This document shows positions 1-6,448 of a DNA stretch of 6,530 nucleotides, one piece after another. The notes under the pieces are model-generated. The model saw nothing but the letters and a program-made list of their open reading frames with translations. It was not told the DNA's origin and ran no database searches. A program made the translations under genes and the position numbers. This stretch comes from Bacillota bacterium (GTDB taxonomy: Bacteria > Bacillota_I > Bacilli_A > RFN20 > CAG-826), in contig DNPJ01000064.1 in the NCBI GenBank assembly GCA_003501485.1, positions 1 to 6,530 of the forward strand. The letters are read 5' to 3'. How positions within the stretch are numbered: the first letter of the stretch is position 1; each line of letters opens with the position of its first letter.

Positions 1-389
1 TGTTCTCTATTCCAAGTTTTGCCGCCATCCCATGATGGACCAATTAAAGCGTTGTCGTAAAAACCGACAATTTTGCCGTTATCTTGACCTTTCCAATCTC
101 GGTCAAATATTTTAGCTGTATCGCGATGGCCACCGTAACCAACAACACGTCTTCTTTTTGAATTATTTAAAGTGTTTAAAGCTGTTCTTAAGCTATTTCC
201 CGTTAATGATGAATCGATGGACGAATAATAATCTCCTGGGTCGAAAATACCTTTTGATTCCGAAATTGTTGAGGTATTCTCTGATGAAGAATCGCTTGTT
301 ATAGTATCACTACTAGATGAATTGTTACATCCCGTTAACATTAAAGCGATAGAAAATAAAATAGTTGTTAATTTGATTATCTTTTTCAT
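1..389 (-). CDS. Endonuclease I (EndA/NucM)-family lipoprotein, 3' end beyond window
   Basis: Only the first 129 codons are in the window; the C-terminal part lies beyond base 1. Residues 1-21 form a lipoprotein signal: a Lys-rich start, a hydrophobic stretch and the lipobox LTGC with Cys21 as lipidation site. A Ser/Thr-rich linker follows to about residue 47. The mature part opens with DYYSSIDSSLTGNSLRTAL and continues through VVGYGG and GPSWDGGKTWNRE, and the cut codon begins CA, consistent with His. This matches the start of secreted endonuclease I enzymes, whose NREH motif carries the catalytic His of the beta-beta-alpha metal fold. The family cleaves DNA, often also RNA, non-specifically; here it would act on the outer face of the membrane. 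The start ATG is supported by AGGA about six bases upstream. A second, more distant family member lies just upstream on the same strand. The family call is good; the missing half holds the metal-binding Asn, so activity cannot be judged. Confidence 0.85.
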   Translation of the reverse strand, partial: MKKIIKLTTILFSIALMLTGCNNSSSSDTITSDSSSENTSTISESKGIFDPGDYYSSIDSSLTGNSLRTALNTLNNSKRRRVVGYGGHRDTAKIFDRDWKGQDNGKIVGFYDNALIGPSWDGGKTWNRE

Positions 390-425
390 ATGATTTCCTA
401 AAATTAATTGAGTAAATATAAAATA

Positions 426-453
426 ATTATACTATTTATATTTGGCTAATAAA
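426..453 (-). promoter_or_regulatory. Probable promoter of the truncated nuclease gene
   Basis: On the minus strand a perfect TATAAT -10 box lies at 431-426. Upstream, at a 16-base spacing, is only a weak -35 (TTTATT, 453-448). Transcription would begin near 419, giving a leader of about 30 bases that contains the AGGA before the ATG at 389. The box lies in the 71-base gap between the two nuclease genes, so the second can be expressed independently of the first. In AT-rich DNA a TATAAT can arise by chance, and the poor -35 lowers confidence. Confidence 0.45.
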
Positions 454-460
454 ATCTTAT

Positions 461-1447
461 TTAAACAGTGTGCCAAATTGCTTCAACATATTCAGGGTGG
501 TCTACATAAGGATTTCTATTACCTTGAAGAGTATAAGCGGCATCATTTTTCTTTCTTTCATATTCACTAACAGGGTCAAGTTCATTCCAAGAAAGCAATA
601 AATTTACTGCATAATCAGTTAACCCCATATTCTTGTTAAGTGAACCGGAAAAGAAATATTTACCATTTCCGTCTGTCCAATTCTCAGAATTTTTCCATTT
701 AGTTAATGCGTAAAAGTAAATTCTTGCGAAATCGCCTTTCCATTCGTCGTTTGGTTCAAATACATTTTCTTGTCCTGGATAAGAAGAAAGTTTAGATTTT
801 CCTAACAAACAATAATTGTTCGCTGAAGCATATTTGATATTATTTTTATCAACTTCACCAAAGCAAAAATTGCTTCTTCTATTATTAACATAACCATCTG
901 TTGGAACAACGATATAAACATCACATCCCTGGTTAGATTTTGTTTTACCCCACCATGACTTAGGAATTGAATGCTCTTTGTTAAAAAGATCACCTTCTTT
1001 TTTATAATTTCCATTATTTAAATCGCTAATTTTCCAGTTTGTTATATTTGAATAATAATCATTTATGCAACCATCTTCTCTAACATCTGTTATTGGATAA
1101 GCATCATCAAGGCCACTATAACCAAGGGTTTTGAAACCATTATTAATGATTGAACGCAAATTATTAAATAGAGTTATCCCTGTTCCGCCTGCTTTAGCGT
1201 AATAACCATTTTCATCTATAAAGGATGCAACGCTTGTTGATGAAATAGTAGAACTTTTTATATCTTCGTTTGTAGAGGATGAAACAGTGCTGCTATCCGA
1301 TATTGTGGATTGATCAATGCTTGTACCACTATTATTTTCAGAGATAGAACTTATCGTACTTGTATCTTTGCTAGTGTTATCTTGGCAACTAACTAAAAGA
1401 AAAATTGAAATTATTATAGAAAATATTGTTTTAGAATTGTTTTTCAT
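461..1447 (-). CDS. Secreted endonuclease I (EndA/NucM)-family lipoprotein
   Basis: This is a complete 328-residue protein. Residues 1-21 are a lipoprotein signal peptide ending in the lipobox LVSC (Cys21). Residues 22 to about 75 are a low-complexity Ser/Thr linker. The nuclease domain begins near YYAKAGG (82-88). Its core is FNKEHSIPKSWWG (155-167), with Glu158 and His159 as the expected metal ligand and general base, followed by PTDGYVNNRRSNFCFGEV (182-199), where Asn188 matches the metal-binding Asn of Vibrio Vvn. The tail (GDFARIYFYALTKW, LDPVSEYE, QGNRNPYVDHPEYVE) is typical of the family. It probably cleaves extracellular nucleic acid at the cell surface. Oddly, residues 176-181 read DVYIVV, where relatives carry a His or Asn two positions before the first Val of the PTD block. 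The ATG is the first possible start, since an in-frame TGA lies in the upstream hairpin, but no SD is visible. The gene follows rpmE directly across a terminator-like hairpin. Confidence 0.9.
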   Translation of the reverse strand: MKNNSKTIFSIIISIFLLVSCQDNTSKDTSTISSISENNSGTSIDQSTISDSSTVSSSTNEDIKSSTISSTSVASFIDENGYYAKAGGTGITLFNNLRSIINNGFKTLGYSGLDDAYPITDVREDGCINDYYSNITNWKISDLNNGNYKKEGDLFNKEHSIPKSWWGKTKSNQGCDVYIVVPTDGYVNNRRSNFCFGEVDKNNIKYASANNYCLLGKSKLSSYPGQENVFEPNDEWKGDFARIYFYALTKWKNSENWTDGNGKYFFSGSLNKNMGLTDYAVNLLLSWNELDPVSEYERKKNDAAYTLQGNRNPYVDHPEYVEAIWHTV

Positions 1448-1460
1448 AAAATTGAGAAAT

Positions 1461-1484
1461 AAAAACGCTCAATATGAGCGTTTT
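1461..1484 (-). terminator. Intrinsic terminator of rpmE, against the next start codon
   Basis: A perfect 9-bp inverted repeat (AAAACGCTC and GAGCGTTTT) surrounds a 5-base loop. Read on the minus strand it begins 13 bases after the rpmE stop and ends in TTTTTATTT, the usual form of a Rho-independent terminator. It ends only 13 bases before the ATG of the downstream nuclease gene, so it also lies in or next to that gene's leader and could act as an attenuator or a translation-affecting hairpin. The T-run is short and broken by one A, so read-through is plausible. Confidence 0.75.
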
Positions 1485-1497
1485 AATATAATTCGTC

Positions 1498-1704
1498 TTA
1501 TTTTTTGAATCCGTATTTTTTATTGAAACGGTCAACACGTCCATCTGTGGAAACAAATCTTTGTTTGCCAGTATAGAATGGATGGCAATTTGAACAAGTA
1601 TCAACTTTAAGATTCTTATTTGTTGAATGTGTTTCGAATGTTGCACCACAAGAGACACATGTAACTGTTACTTTGTGGGTTTCTGGATGAATACCTTTTT
1701 TCAT
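1498..1704 (-). CDS. rpmE: 50S ribosomal protein L31, zinc-binding type
   Basis: A 68-residue protein, close to the usual length of L31. L31 binds the large ribosomal subunit near the central protuberance and helps bridge to the small subunit. It starts MKKGIHPE, the standard L31 opening, and carries two Cys pairs, CVSC (Cys16, Cys19) and CSNC (Cys37, Cys40). This marks the C-plus form that binds zinc and can serve as a zinc store. The HPFYTGKQ block (41-48) and the RVDRFNKKYGF tail (56-66) are also family hallmarks. The start has a strong SD (AAGGAG, 1716-1711) eight bases... close upstream of the ATG. It has its own promoter, a candidate leader hairpin and a terminator, so it is probably mostly monocistronic. 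In many bacteria the C-plus form is replaced by a Cys-free paralogue under zinc shortage; none is in this window. Confidence 0.98.
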   Translation of the reverse strand: MKKGIHPETHKVTVTCVSCGATFETHSTNKNLKVDTCSNCHPFYTGKQRFVSTDGRVDRFNKKYGFKK

Positions 1705-1719
1705 AATTAACTCCTTCCG

Positions 1720-1743
1720 CCTTAGGCCTTAATGGTCCTAAAG
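1720..1743 (-). promoter_or_regulatory. Candidate L31 leader hairpin of rpmE
   Basis: On the minus strand the rpmE leader can fold CUUUAGG with CCUAAGG (one U-G pair). Inside, after a bulged A, CC pairs with GG around the loop AUUAA. The stem ends four bases before the AAGGAG that serves as SD, so protein binding or stem extension could hide the ribosome site. L31 leaders that bind the protein for feedback control are known as RNA motifs in Firmicutes and other phyla. I assign this by position and fold only; I have not matched it to a covariance model. Confidence 0.5.
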
Positions 1744-1756
1744 AAAGTTATTTATG

Positions 1757-1784
1757 ATTATAGCAAAATTTTTTGTTATAACAA
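1757..1784 (-). promoter_or_regulatory. rpmE promoter
   Basis: On the minus strand TTGTTA (1784-1779) and TATAAT (1762-1757) are separated by 16 bases. The TGC before the -10 box gives an extended -10. This is the expected form of a housekeeping sigma-A promoter. Transcription should start near 1750, giving a leader of about 45 bases that contains the hairpin and the SD. Confidence 0.8.
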
Positions 1785-1803
1785 GGTTTTATTTATCGAC
1801 CCA

Positions 1804-1839
1804 GTTTAAGAGTTAAGTGTGTTAAGTGACAAAGTTAAC
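1804..1839. repeat. Cluster of GTTAA-type direct repeats
   Basis: GTTAAGTG occurs twice with one base between (1812-1819, 1821-1828). It is flanked by the related GTTTAAG (1804-1810) and the palindromic GTTAAC (1834-1839). The cluster lies about 20 bases upstream of the rpmE -35 box and well upstream of the operon promoter on the other strand. It could be a binding site for a regulator. No factor can be named, and the surrounding DNA is AT-rich, so chance is possible. Confidence 0.35.
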
Positions 1840-1939
1840 GCAACAATTTTTATTTTGTAGTTATATGCTTTAAGAGGTAAATTCTTAAATTTAATTAATA
1901 TATTATTTAAAATATTGCTTTTGAATTGAAAACATAAAA

Positions 1940-1958
1940 AATTATTAATTAAATAATT
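1940..1958. repeat. AT-only palindrome upstream of the oxidoreductase operon
   Basis: AATTATT and AATAATT form a perfect 7-bp inverted repeat around AATTA, immediately upstream of the likely -35 box at 1960. It might be an operator or an upstream promoter element. It contains only A and T in a stretch that is nearly all A and T, so support is weak. The remainder of the 295-base divergent gap (1705-1999) holds the rpmE signals and the promoter near 1982; I find no small gene in it. Confidence 0.25.
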
Positions 1959-1959
1959 A

Positions 1960-1987
1960 ATGACTTTTTTCTTTATAAAATTATAAT
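1960..1987 (+). promoter_or_regulatory. Likely promoter of the oxidoreductase-tldD-tldE operon
   Basis: ATGACT (1960-1965, four of six bases matching the consensus) and a perfect TATAAT (1982-1987) are 16 bases apart. The -10 box ends only 12 bases before the start codon at 2000, so the 5' leader would be about 4-8 bases long with no room for an SD. An alternative, poorer -10 box (TATAAA, 1974-1979) lies slightly upstream but has no recognisable -35. Confidence 0.5.
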
Positions 1988-1999
1988 AACAATAGAAAT

Positions 2000-3556
2000 A
2001 TGGATATCAATAAGCAAAAGAAAATAATAATTATAGGTGGAGGCATATCCGGACTCAGTGCAGGAATATTTGGCCAAAAAAATGGTTATGAAACTGAAAT
2101 ATTTGAAAAAAATCCCGTTGTTGGAGGTTTGTGCACTGGTTGGATAAGAAAAGATCATTTAATAGATGGCTGCGTACATTGGTTAACAGGAACAGAAGAA
2201 AATACTGAAATAAATAAAACTTGGCATGATGTGAATGCTTTTAAGCAAGATGAAATAATTCAACCTGATAATTTTGGAAGCGTTGAATATCAAGGAAAAG
2301 CTTACACCTTTTGGTGTGACTTAGAACGCTTTGAAAAAGAATTCATTAATGTTTCACCCAAAGATAAAAGATTGATACATAAAATGAAAAACTACATTAT
2401 CAAGTTTCACAAAATGCCTCTTCCTGTATTCAAACCAATCTCTTGCATGAATATTCTAGATTTTATAAAAATTGGTTTTACAATGATTCCATATCTCCCA
2501 TCATACGTATACGCATCTCATGTTTCACAACAGAAATTTGCTGATAAATTCAAATCTCCTATATTGAAATATGTATTTTCTCGTATCGTCCCTGGTGACG
2601 GTAACATCTACTCGGCACTTTATGCATATGGTACAGTTGCTTTTAAAAATGGTGGCGTTCCAAAAGGTGGAAGTCTTTCGATTGTTGAAAATATGAAGAA
2701 AGAATATTTAAGATGTGGAGGCAAAATTCATTATCTTAGCGAAGTTAAACATATAAATACAAAACATCACAAAGTAACAAATATCGAATTAAAAAACGGT
2801 GAAAAATATACTGCTGATTACTATGTTTCAGCTGTTGATGCATATGAATTGACAAGGAATTTGCTTGAGAACAAGCATAAAGACAATCACCTATTTAAAA
2901 GATTTATCCAGAAAAAGAAATACCCTCTTCCTTCTTGTGTATATGTTTCCTTTTTAGTGGACAAAAATAAAATAGAACATCTAGATATCACTTCAACTTA
3001 CGAATTCCCTTGCAAGCCACTAAAAGTGGGAAGAACAATTATTAATTCAATTAAAATGAGAGATTATTCTTTTGATGATACATTTATCGGAGATGATAAT
3101 AGGGTTCTGTTAAATGTTTTAGTCCATCAAAACGATAAGGATTTCTATTTTTGGAAGAGAACAAGAACAAATTATAAAGATTATCAAAAAGAGAAAAATA
3201 AACTAGGAAACGAAATCAAAGAAAGAATTGAGAATCATTTTTCTTCGCTAAAAAATGAGTTAGAACTTATTGATGTTTGTACACCAACAACATATGAAAG
3301 ATATACGAATGCATACCGAGGTGCTTATATGCCATGGGCGTTCACCTCAAAGGGAAATCAATTATTCCATAGCACAAAAATTCGTGGTTTAAAAAATTTG
3401 ATTTTCTCAGGACAATGGACAATTATGCCTGGTGGTCTTCCTATCGCTTTAATGAGTGGAAGATTTGCAATTCAAATTATTTCTAAAAAAGATCATAAAG
3501 AGGTTATACTTTTAAATGATAAATATAAAAAGGAGGATAAAACTAATGATAAATAA
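2000..3556 (+). CDS. CrtI/phytoene-desaturase-like FAD-dependent oxidoreductase
   Basis: A 518-residue protein of the phytoene dehydrogenase-related group (COG1233 type). A dinucleotide-binding fold opens the protein: IIIIGGGISGLSAG with Gly13, Gly15 and Gly18, then Glu36 (IFEK) for the adenosine ribose and GG at 42-43. The middle holds GGVPKGGS (218-225), as in CrtI enzymes, and AVDA (278-281) of the FAD domain. The end has FSGQWTIMPGGLP (469-481), the C-terminal FAD motif of carotenoid desaturases, isomerases and retinol saturases. Family members move hydrogens on or isomerise polyenes and other hydrophobic substrates. The substrate here is unknown: no phytoene synthase or other carotenoid gene is nearby, so a carotenoid role should not be assumed. 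No signal peptide or clear membrane segment is seen. The start is fixed by the Rossmann motif and an in-frame TAA at 1976; there is no SD. The 3' end overlaps tldD by 11 bases. Confidence 0.85.
   Translation: MDINKQKKIIIIGGGISGLSAGIFGQKNGYETEIFEKNPVVGGLCTGWIRKDHLIDGCVHWLTGTEENTEINKTWHDVNAFKQDEIIQPDNFGSVEYQGKAYTFWCDLERFEKEFINVSPKDKRLIHKMKNYIIKFHKMPLPVFKPISCMNILDFIKIGFTMIPYLPSYVYASHVSQQKFADKFKSPILKYVFSRIVPGDGNIYSALYAYGTVAFKNGGVPKGGSLSIVENMKKEYLRCGGKIHYLSEVKHINTKHHKVTNIELKNGEKYTADYYVSAVDAYELTRNLLENKHKDNHLFKRFIQKKKYPLPSCVYVSFLVDKNKIEHLDITSTYEFPCKPLKVGRTIINSIKMRDYSFDDTFIGDDNRVLLNVLVHQNDKDFYFWKRTRTNYKDYQKEKNKLGNEIKERIENHFSSLKNELELIDVCTPTTYERYTNAYRGAYMPWAFTSKGNQLFHSTKIRGLKNLIFSGQWTIMPGGLPIALMSGRFAIQIISKKDHKEVILLNDKYKKEDKTNDK
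3531..3536 (+). promoter_or_regulatory. Shine-Dalgarno site that sets the tldD start
   Basis: AGGAGG lies nine bases before the ATG at 3546, inside the last codons of the oxidoreductase gene. An in-frame ATG at 3516 would add ten residues (MINIKRRIKL), but those codons contain the SD itself and lack a site of their own. The 3546 start is therefore preferred. Ribosomes ending at 3556 can restart here, which suggests translational coupling. Confidence 0.85.
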
Positions 3557-4943
3557 GAAGCAAGCAATGCAAATACTGAATGCTGGTTTATCTACTGGCG
3601 CTGATTTTGCTGAAATTTTTATCGAAGACAAGGTATCTTACTCTTATTCAATTGAAAACGGGAAAGTAAATGTTGCTACAATTTCCAATACTTTTGGAGC
3701 GGGTCTAAGACTTTTAAATAAACTTCAAAGCGTTTATGGTTATACAAACGATGTTTCATTGAAAAGCTTATTAGAACTTGCAAATTCGCTTTCTAAATCA
3801 TTCAACGAAGAAAGAAAAATAACAGTCACTGATTTAAAAGTTAAAAATATTAAAAATAAACACCCTCACTTAAAACCACACGCTGAGGTTTCAAGCGAAG
3901 AAAAAATCGCCTACTTAAAAAGAGGCGATAAAGTGATGAGCGAATATGATCCAAAAATCATGCGCACACAAACTGGTTTAAATCATTACGAGAACAACAT
4001 CACTATTATTAATTCAAATGGCTTTATTTTTAAAGACAAAAAAGAAAGAGCCAGAATGTATTTAATGTGTATCGCTAGTGAAAACGGAAAAATCGAAACA
4101 GGATTTTCCGGTCCTGGCGCTTCAGCAGGTTTCGAATACTTCCTTGATAAAATTAATGTAGAAGAACTCGCTAAAGAAACTGCTCAATCTGCCTTAACAA
4201 TGCTTAGCGCAAAAGAATGTCCAAGTGGTAAAATGCCTGTTGTCATAGGCAATGCTTTTGGAGGAGTTATCTTTCATGAAGCATGTGGGCACAGTCTTGA
4301 AGCAACTGCTGTTGCAAAAAATAATTCGGTTTTCGCAAATAAATTAGGAGAAAAAATCGCCTCTTCTGTTGTTACAGCATACGATGATGGAACAATTGTT
4401 AATGGTTGGGGCTCAAATAATATAGATGATGAAGGAAATCCAACACAAAAGACATTATTAATCGAAAAAGGCATTCTTAAAAATTATTTGATTGATGACT
4501 TCAACGGAAGAAGAATGGGTATGAAAGGTAATGGCGCGTGTCGTAGAGAGTCATACAAATTTGAACCTACATCAAGAATGTCAAATACTTACATTGCTAA
4601 CGGAACATCTACCGTAGATGAAATGATTAAAGCGACTAAATTAGGCTTATATGCAAAATCATTAGGCGGAGGATCTGTTAATCCTGCAACTGGAGAATTT
4701 AATTTTAGTTGTAGCGAAGCATATATCATTCGTGATGGAAAAGTGTGTGAACCAGTTAGAGGCGCAACACTTATCGGTTCAGGCGCAGAGATCTTAAAAC
4801 ACATTGATATGGTTGGAAACGATCTTGAAAGAGCTCAAGGTATGTGTGGCTCCATAAGTGGATCGATACCTGTTGATGTTGGACAGCCAACAATTAGAGT
4901 TGATGAAATTTTAGTAGGTGGAAACGGAGGAGAACTCAAATGA
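3546..4943 (+). CDS. tldD: TldD metalloprotease subunit
   Basis: With the chosen start the protein has 465 residues, near the usual TldD length. TldD and TldE form a complex that cuts unstructured peptides inside the cell. In E. coli it removes the microcin B17 leader and degrades the antitoxin CcdA. The zinc motif HEACGH (HExxxH, residues 244-249) lies in GGVIFHEACGHSLEA. The third ligand, the distal Cys, is Cys434 in QGMCGSISGSIPVDVGQPT. Other hallmarks are FNGRRMGMKGNGACRRES, PTSRMSNTYI, and EPVRGATLIGSG near the end. The catalytic residues therefore look intact. It is encoded between a CrtI-like oxidoreductase and tldE, overlapping both. No toxin-antitoxin pair or modified-peptide precursor is seen in the window, so the natural substrate is open. 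A housekeeping peptide-degrading role is the cautious reading. Confidence 0.96.
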   Translation: MINKKQAMQILNAGLSTGADFAEIFIEDKVSYSYSIENGKVNVATISNTFGAGLRLLNKLQSVYGYTNDVSLKSLLELANSLSKSFNEERKITVTDLKVKNIKNKHPHLKPHAEVSSEEKIAYLKRGDKVMSEYDPKIMRTQTGLNHYENNITIINSNGFIFKDKKERARMYLMCIASENGKIETGFSGPGASAGFEYFLDKINVEELAKETAQSALTMLSAKECPSGKMPVVIGNAFGGVIFHEACGHSLEATAVAKNNSVFANKLGEKIASSVVTAYDDGTIVNGWGSNNIDDEGNPTQKTLLIEKGILKNYLIDDFNGRRMGMKGNGACRRESYKFEPTSRMSNTYIANGTSTVDEMIKATKLGLYAKSLGGGSVNPATGEFNFSCSEAYIIRDGKVCEPVRGATLIGSGAEILKHIDMVGNDLERAQGMCGSISGSIPVDVGQPTIRVDEILVGGNGGELK

Positions 4944-6265
4944 AAATAAATGATAAAAAATTCTTTGAACTTGCTAAAGCTAACGGCATAAATGAATGCG
5001 ATTTTTCCTATGTTCATTCAAAATCCACTAGTGTTACTATTTATCATCACGATATCGATAGTTTAACTGAAAGCGATTCACATAAAGTAGTTGCTAGAGG
5101 TGTTGTCAATGGTAAATTTGGTCAAGGATTTACTGAGAAAATTGATAAAAACACAATCGAGTTTTTAATCAACTCAATCAAAGAAACTGCTTCATTAATC
5201 GAAAACGATGATCCTTGCATTATCTATAAAGAAAAATGCAAATATCACAACAAAAATGTTTTTAACAAAGATACTGTTTCTGGAAAACTTGAAGACAAAA
5301 TTGCTCTATTGAAAGATATAGAAAACAAATTATATGCCTATGATAAAAGAATTACCGATGTAATGAGTGTTGGTTATGAAGAAGAATTTGATGAATCTCT
5401 TCTTTCAAATTCATATGGAATAAGACTAAAAGACAAAAAAGCCACTTGTTCAATATATGCTGAAGTAACCGCGAAAGAAGGCGATGACATCAAAACTGGA
5501 TTTAAGGTATTTTCTTCTCTAGACTTTAACGAATTTAACGAAGAAGAGTTTGTTAACGATGTCGCCAAAGATGCCCTTGATAAATTAGGTGCTACACAAT
5601 GTAAGAGCAAAAAGTATCCTGTTGTGTTATCACAAGATAGCTTCTCAAAACTTTTAAGACCGTATTTATCGAATATAGATGCTGAAGAAGTTCAAAAGAA
5701 TTCGTCATTATTTAAGGATAAACTTCATCAGCCAATTGCAAGCAAGAAACTCTCTGTTATAGAAGACAATTTACAAAAAGATATTTTCTTTGACTACCAT
5801 GATGATGAAGGCGTTCCGTGTGTAAAGAAAGATATCATTAAAAAAGGCATACTTGAAACATACATTTATACACTTGAAACCGCTCAAAAAGATGGTGTTA
5901 AACCTACAGGAAACGCAGTGAGAAGCGGAAAAATGAAAGCTGGACTTTCGCATTTAATTGTCAAAAATGGCCGCAAATCATTCGACGAAATGATTGCCAA
6001 TATTAAAGAAGGCGTTTATATTACGTCTCTTGAAGGACTTCATGCGGGCATGAATGCAAAAAGTGGAAACTTCTCTCTCCAATCCCAGGGCTTTATGATT
6101 AGAAATGGAAAAATCGCAGAACCATTAACGCTAATAACTATTGCAGGAAATTTAGTTGATGTGTTCATGAATATTAAAGACGTCGCCAACGATTCAAAAT
6201 TAATCTTAAACGGCACCACCACACCAAGCGTTTATATTAAAAAACTTGCTGTTTCCGGAAAATAG
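4940..6265 (+). CDS. tldE: TldE (PmbA), non-catalytic partner of TldD
   Basis: A 441-residue protein of the PmbA/TldE family, normal in length. Where TldD has HExxxH, this protein reads LLRPYLSNIDAEEV (from Leu238), without zinc ligands, as is usual for TldE. In the known complex TldE is structural and substrate-guiding while TldD provides the active site. Family blocks include SSLFKDKL, FFDYHDDEGVP, the YTLETAQKDGVKPTGNA region, and GLHAGMNAKSGNFSLQSQGF through EPLTLITIAGN near the C-terminus. The ATG overlaps the tldD stop as ATGA, and GGAGG (4926-4930) lies nine bases upstream inside tldD, so the two subunits are probably made in coupled amounts. A strong terminator follows. The call is firm; its substrate is as open as that of TldD. 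Confidence 0.95.
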   Translation: MKINDKKFFELAKANGINECDFSYVHSKSTSVTIYHHDIDSLTESDSHKVVARGVVNGKFGQGFTEKIDKNTIEFLINSIKETASLIENDDPCIIYKEKCKYHNKNVFNKDTVSGKLEDKIALLKDIENKLYAYDKRITDVMSVGYEEEFDESLLSNSYGIRLKDKKATCSIYAEVTAKEGDDIKTGFKVFSSLDFNEFNEEEFVNDVAKDALDKLGATQCKSKKYPVVLSQDSFSKLLRPYLSNIDAEEVQKNSSLFKDKLHQPIASKKLSVIEDNLQKDIFFDYHDDEGVPCVKKDIIKKGILETYIYTLETAQKDGVKPTGNAVRSGKMKAGLSHLIVKNGRKSFDEMIANIKEGVYITSLEGLHAGMNAKSGNFSLQSQGFMIRNGKIAEPLTLITIAGNLVDVFMNIKDVANDSKLILNGTTTPSVYIKKLAVSGK

Positions 6266-6281
6266 TCAAACACCTTAATTT

Positions 6282-6306
6282 AAAAAGCAGCGTTGCTGCT
6301 TTTTTT
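6282..6306 (+). terminator. Intrinsic terminator of the operon
   Basis: A 10-bp perfect stem (AAAAAGCAGC with GCTGCTTTTT) with a 3-base loop (GTT) is followed by a T-run extending to 6306. It begins 16 bases after the tldE stop. The stem is flanked by A on one side and T on the other, so it might also act in the reverse direction, but no minus-strand gene is seen beside it. Confidence 0.93.
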
Positions 6307-6448
6307 AGATGAATCATAACAATAGAAATTCATTAGATTACAAAAATCTTGATGGTTGCCATTATTCTTTTATATCCATAAATGTTTTTATTATATGCGT
6401 TTTTAAATAATGTGTCCCGGTTAGATGTGCTTAAACATATACCTTAAT
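6307..6448. other. Intergenic stretch without a supported gene
   Basis: The region is AT-rich and full of stops in all frames. The longest plus-strand reading frame encodes 33 residues (6309-6410), but it starts inside the tail of the terminator and has no SD. The less AT-rich patch GTGTCCCGG near 6412-6420 stands out, yet it matches nothing I recognise. It may be the body of a small RNA ending at the hairpin at 6449. Confidence 0.4.

Noticed and set aside
1431..1658. Open frame on the minus strand overlapping rpmE in another frame
   Set aside because: It is a shadow of rpmE: the L31 frame has full family motifs and an SD, while this frame has neither.
1986..1999. 14-base exact repeat ATAACAATAGAAAT, also at 6316-6329
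   Set aside because: In DNA this AT-rich about one such match is expected by chance in a window of this size, and the two contexts differ (before a start codon, after a terminator).
3516..3545. In-frame upstream ATG that would extend tldD by ten residues
   Set aside because: The extra codons contain the AGGAGG that serves the ATG at 3546, and the upstream ATG has no SD of its own.
2000..3556. Assignment as a true carotenoid biosynthesis gene (crtI or crtN)
   Set aside because: The fold and FAD motifs fit, but no phytoene or dehydrosqualene synthase or other carotenoid gene is nearby, and orphan members of this group act on other substrates.
6309..6410. 33-residue plus-strand reading frame as a small peptide gene or RiPP precursor
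   Set aside because: It begins right after the operon terminator T-run, has no SD or promoter spacing, and shows no leader or core pattern.
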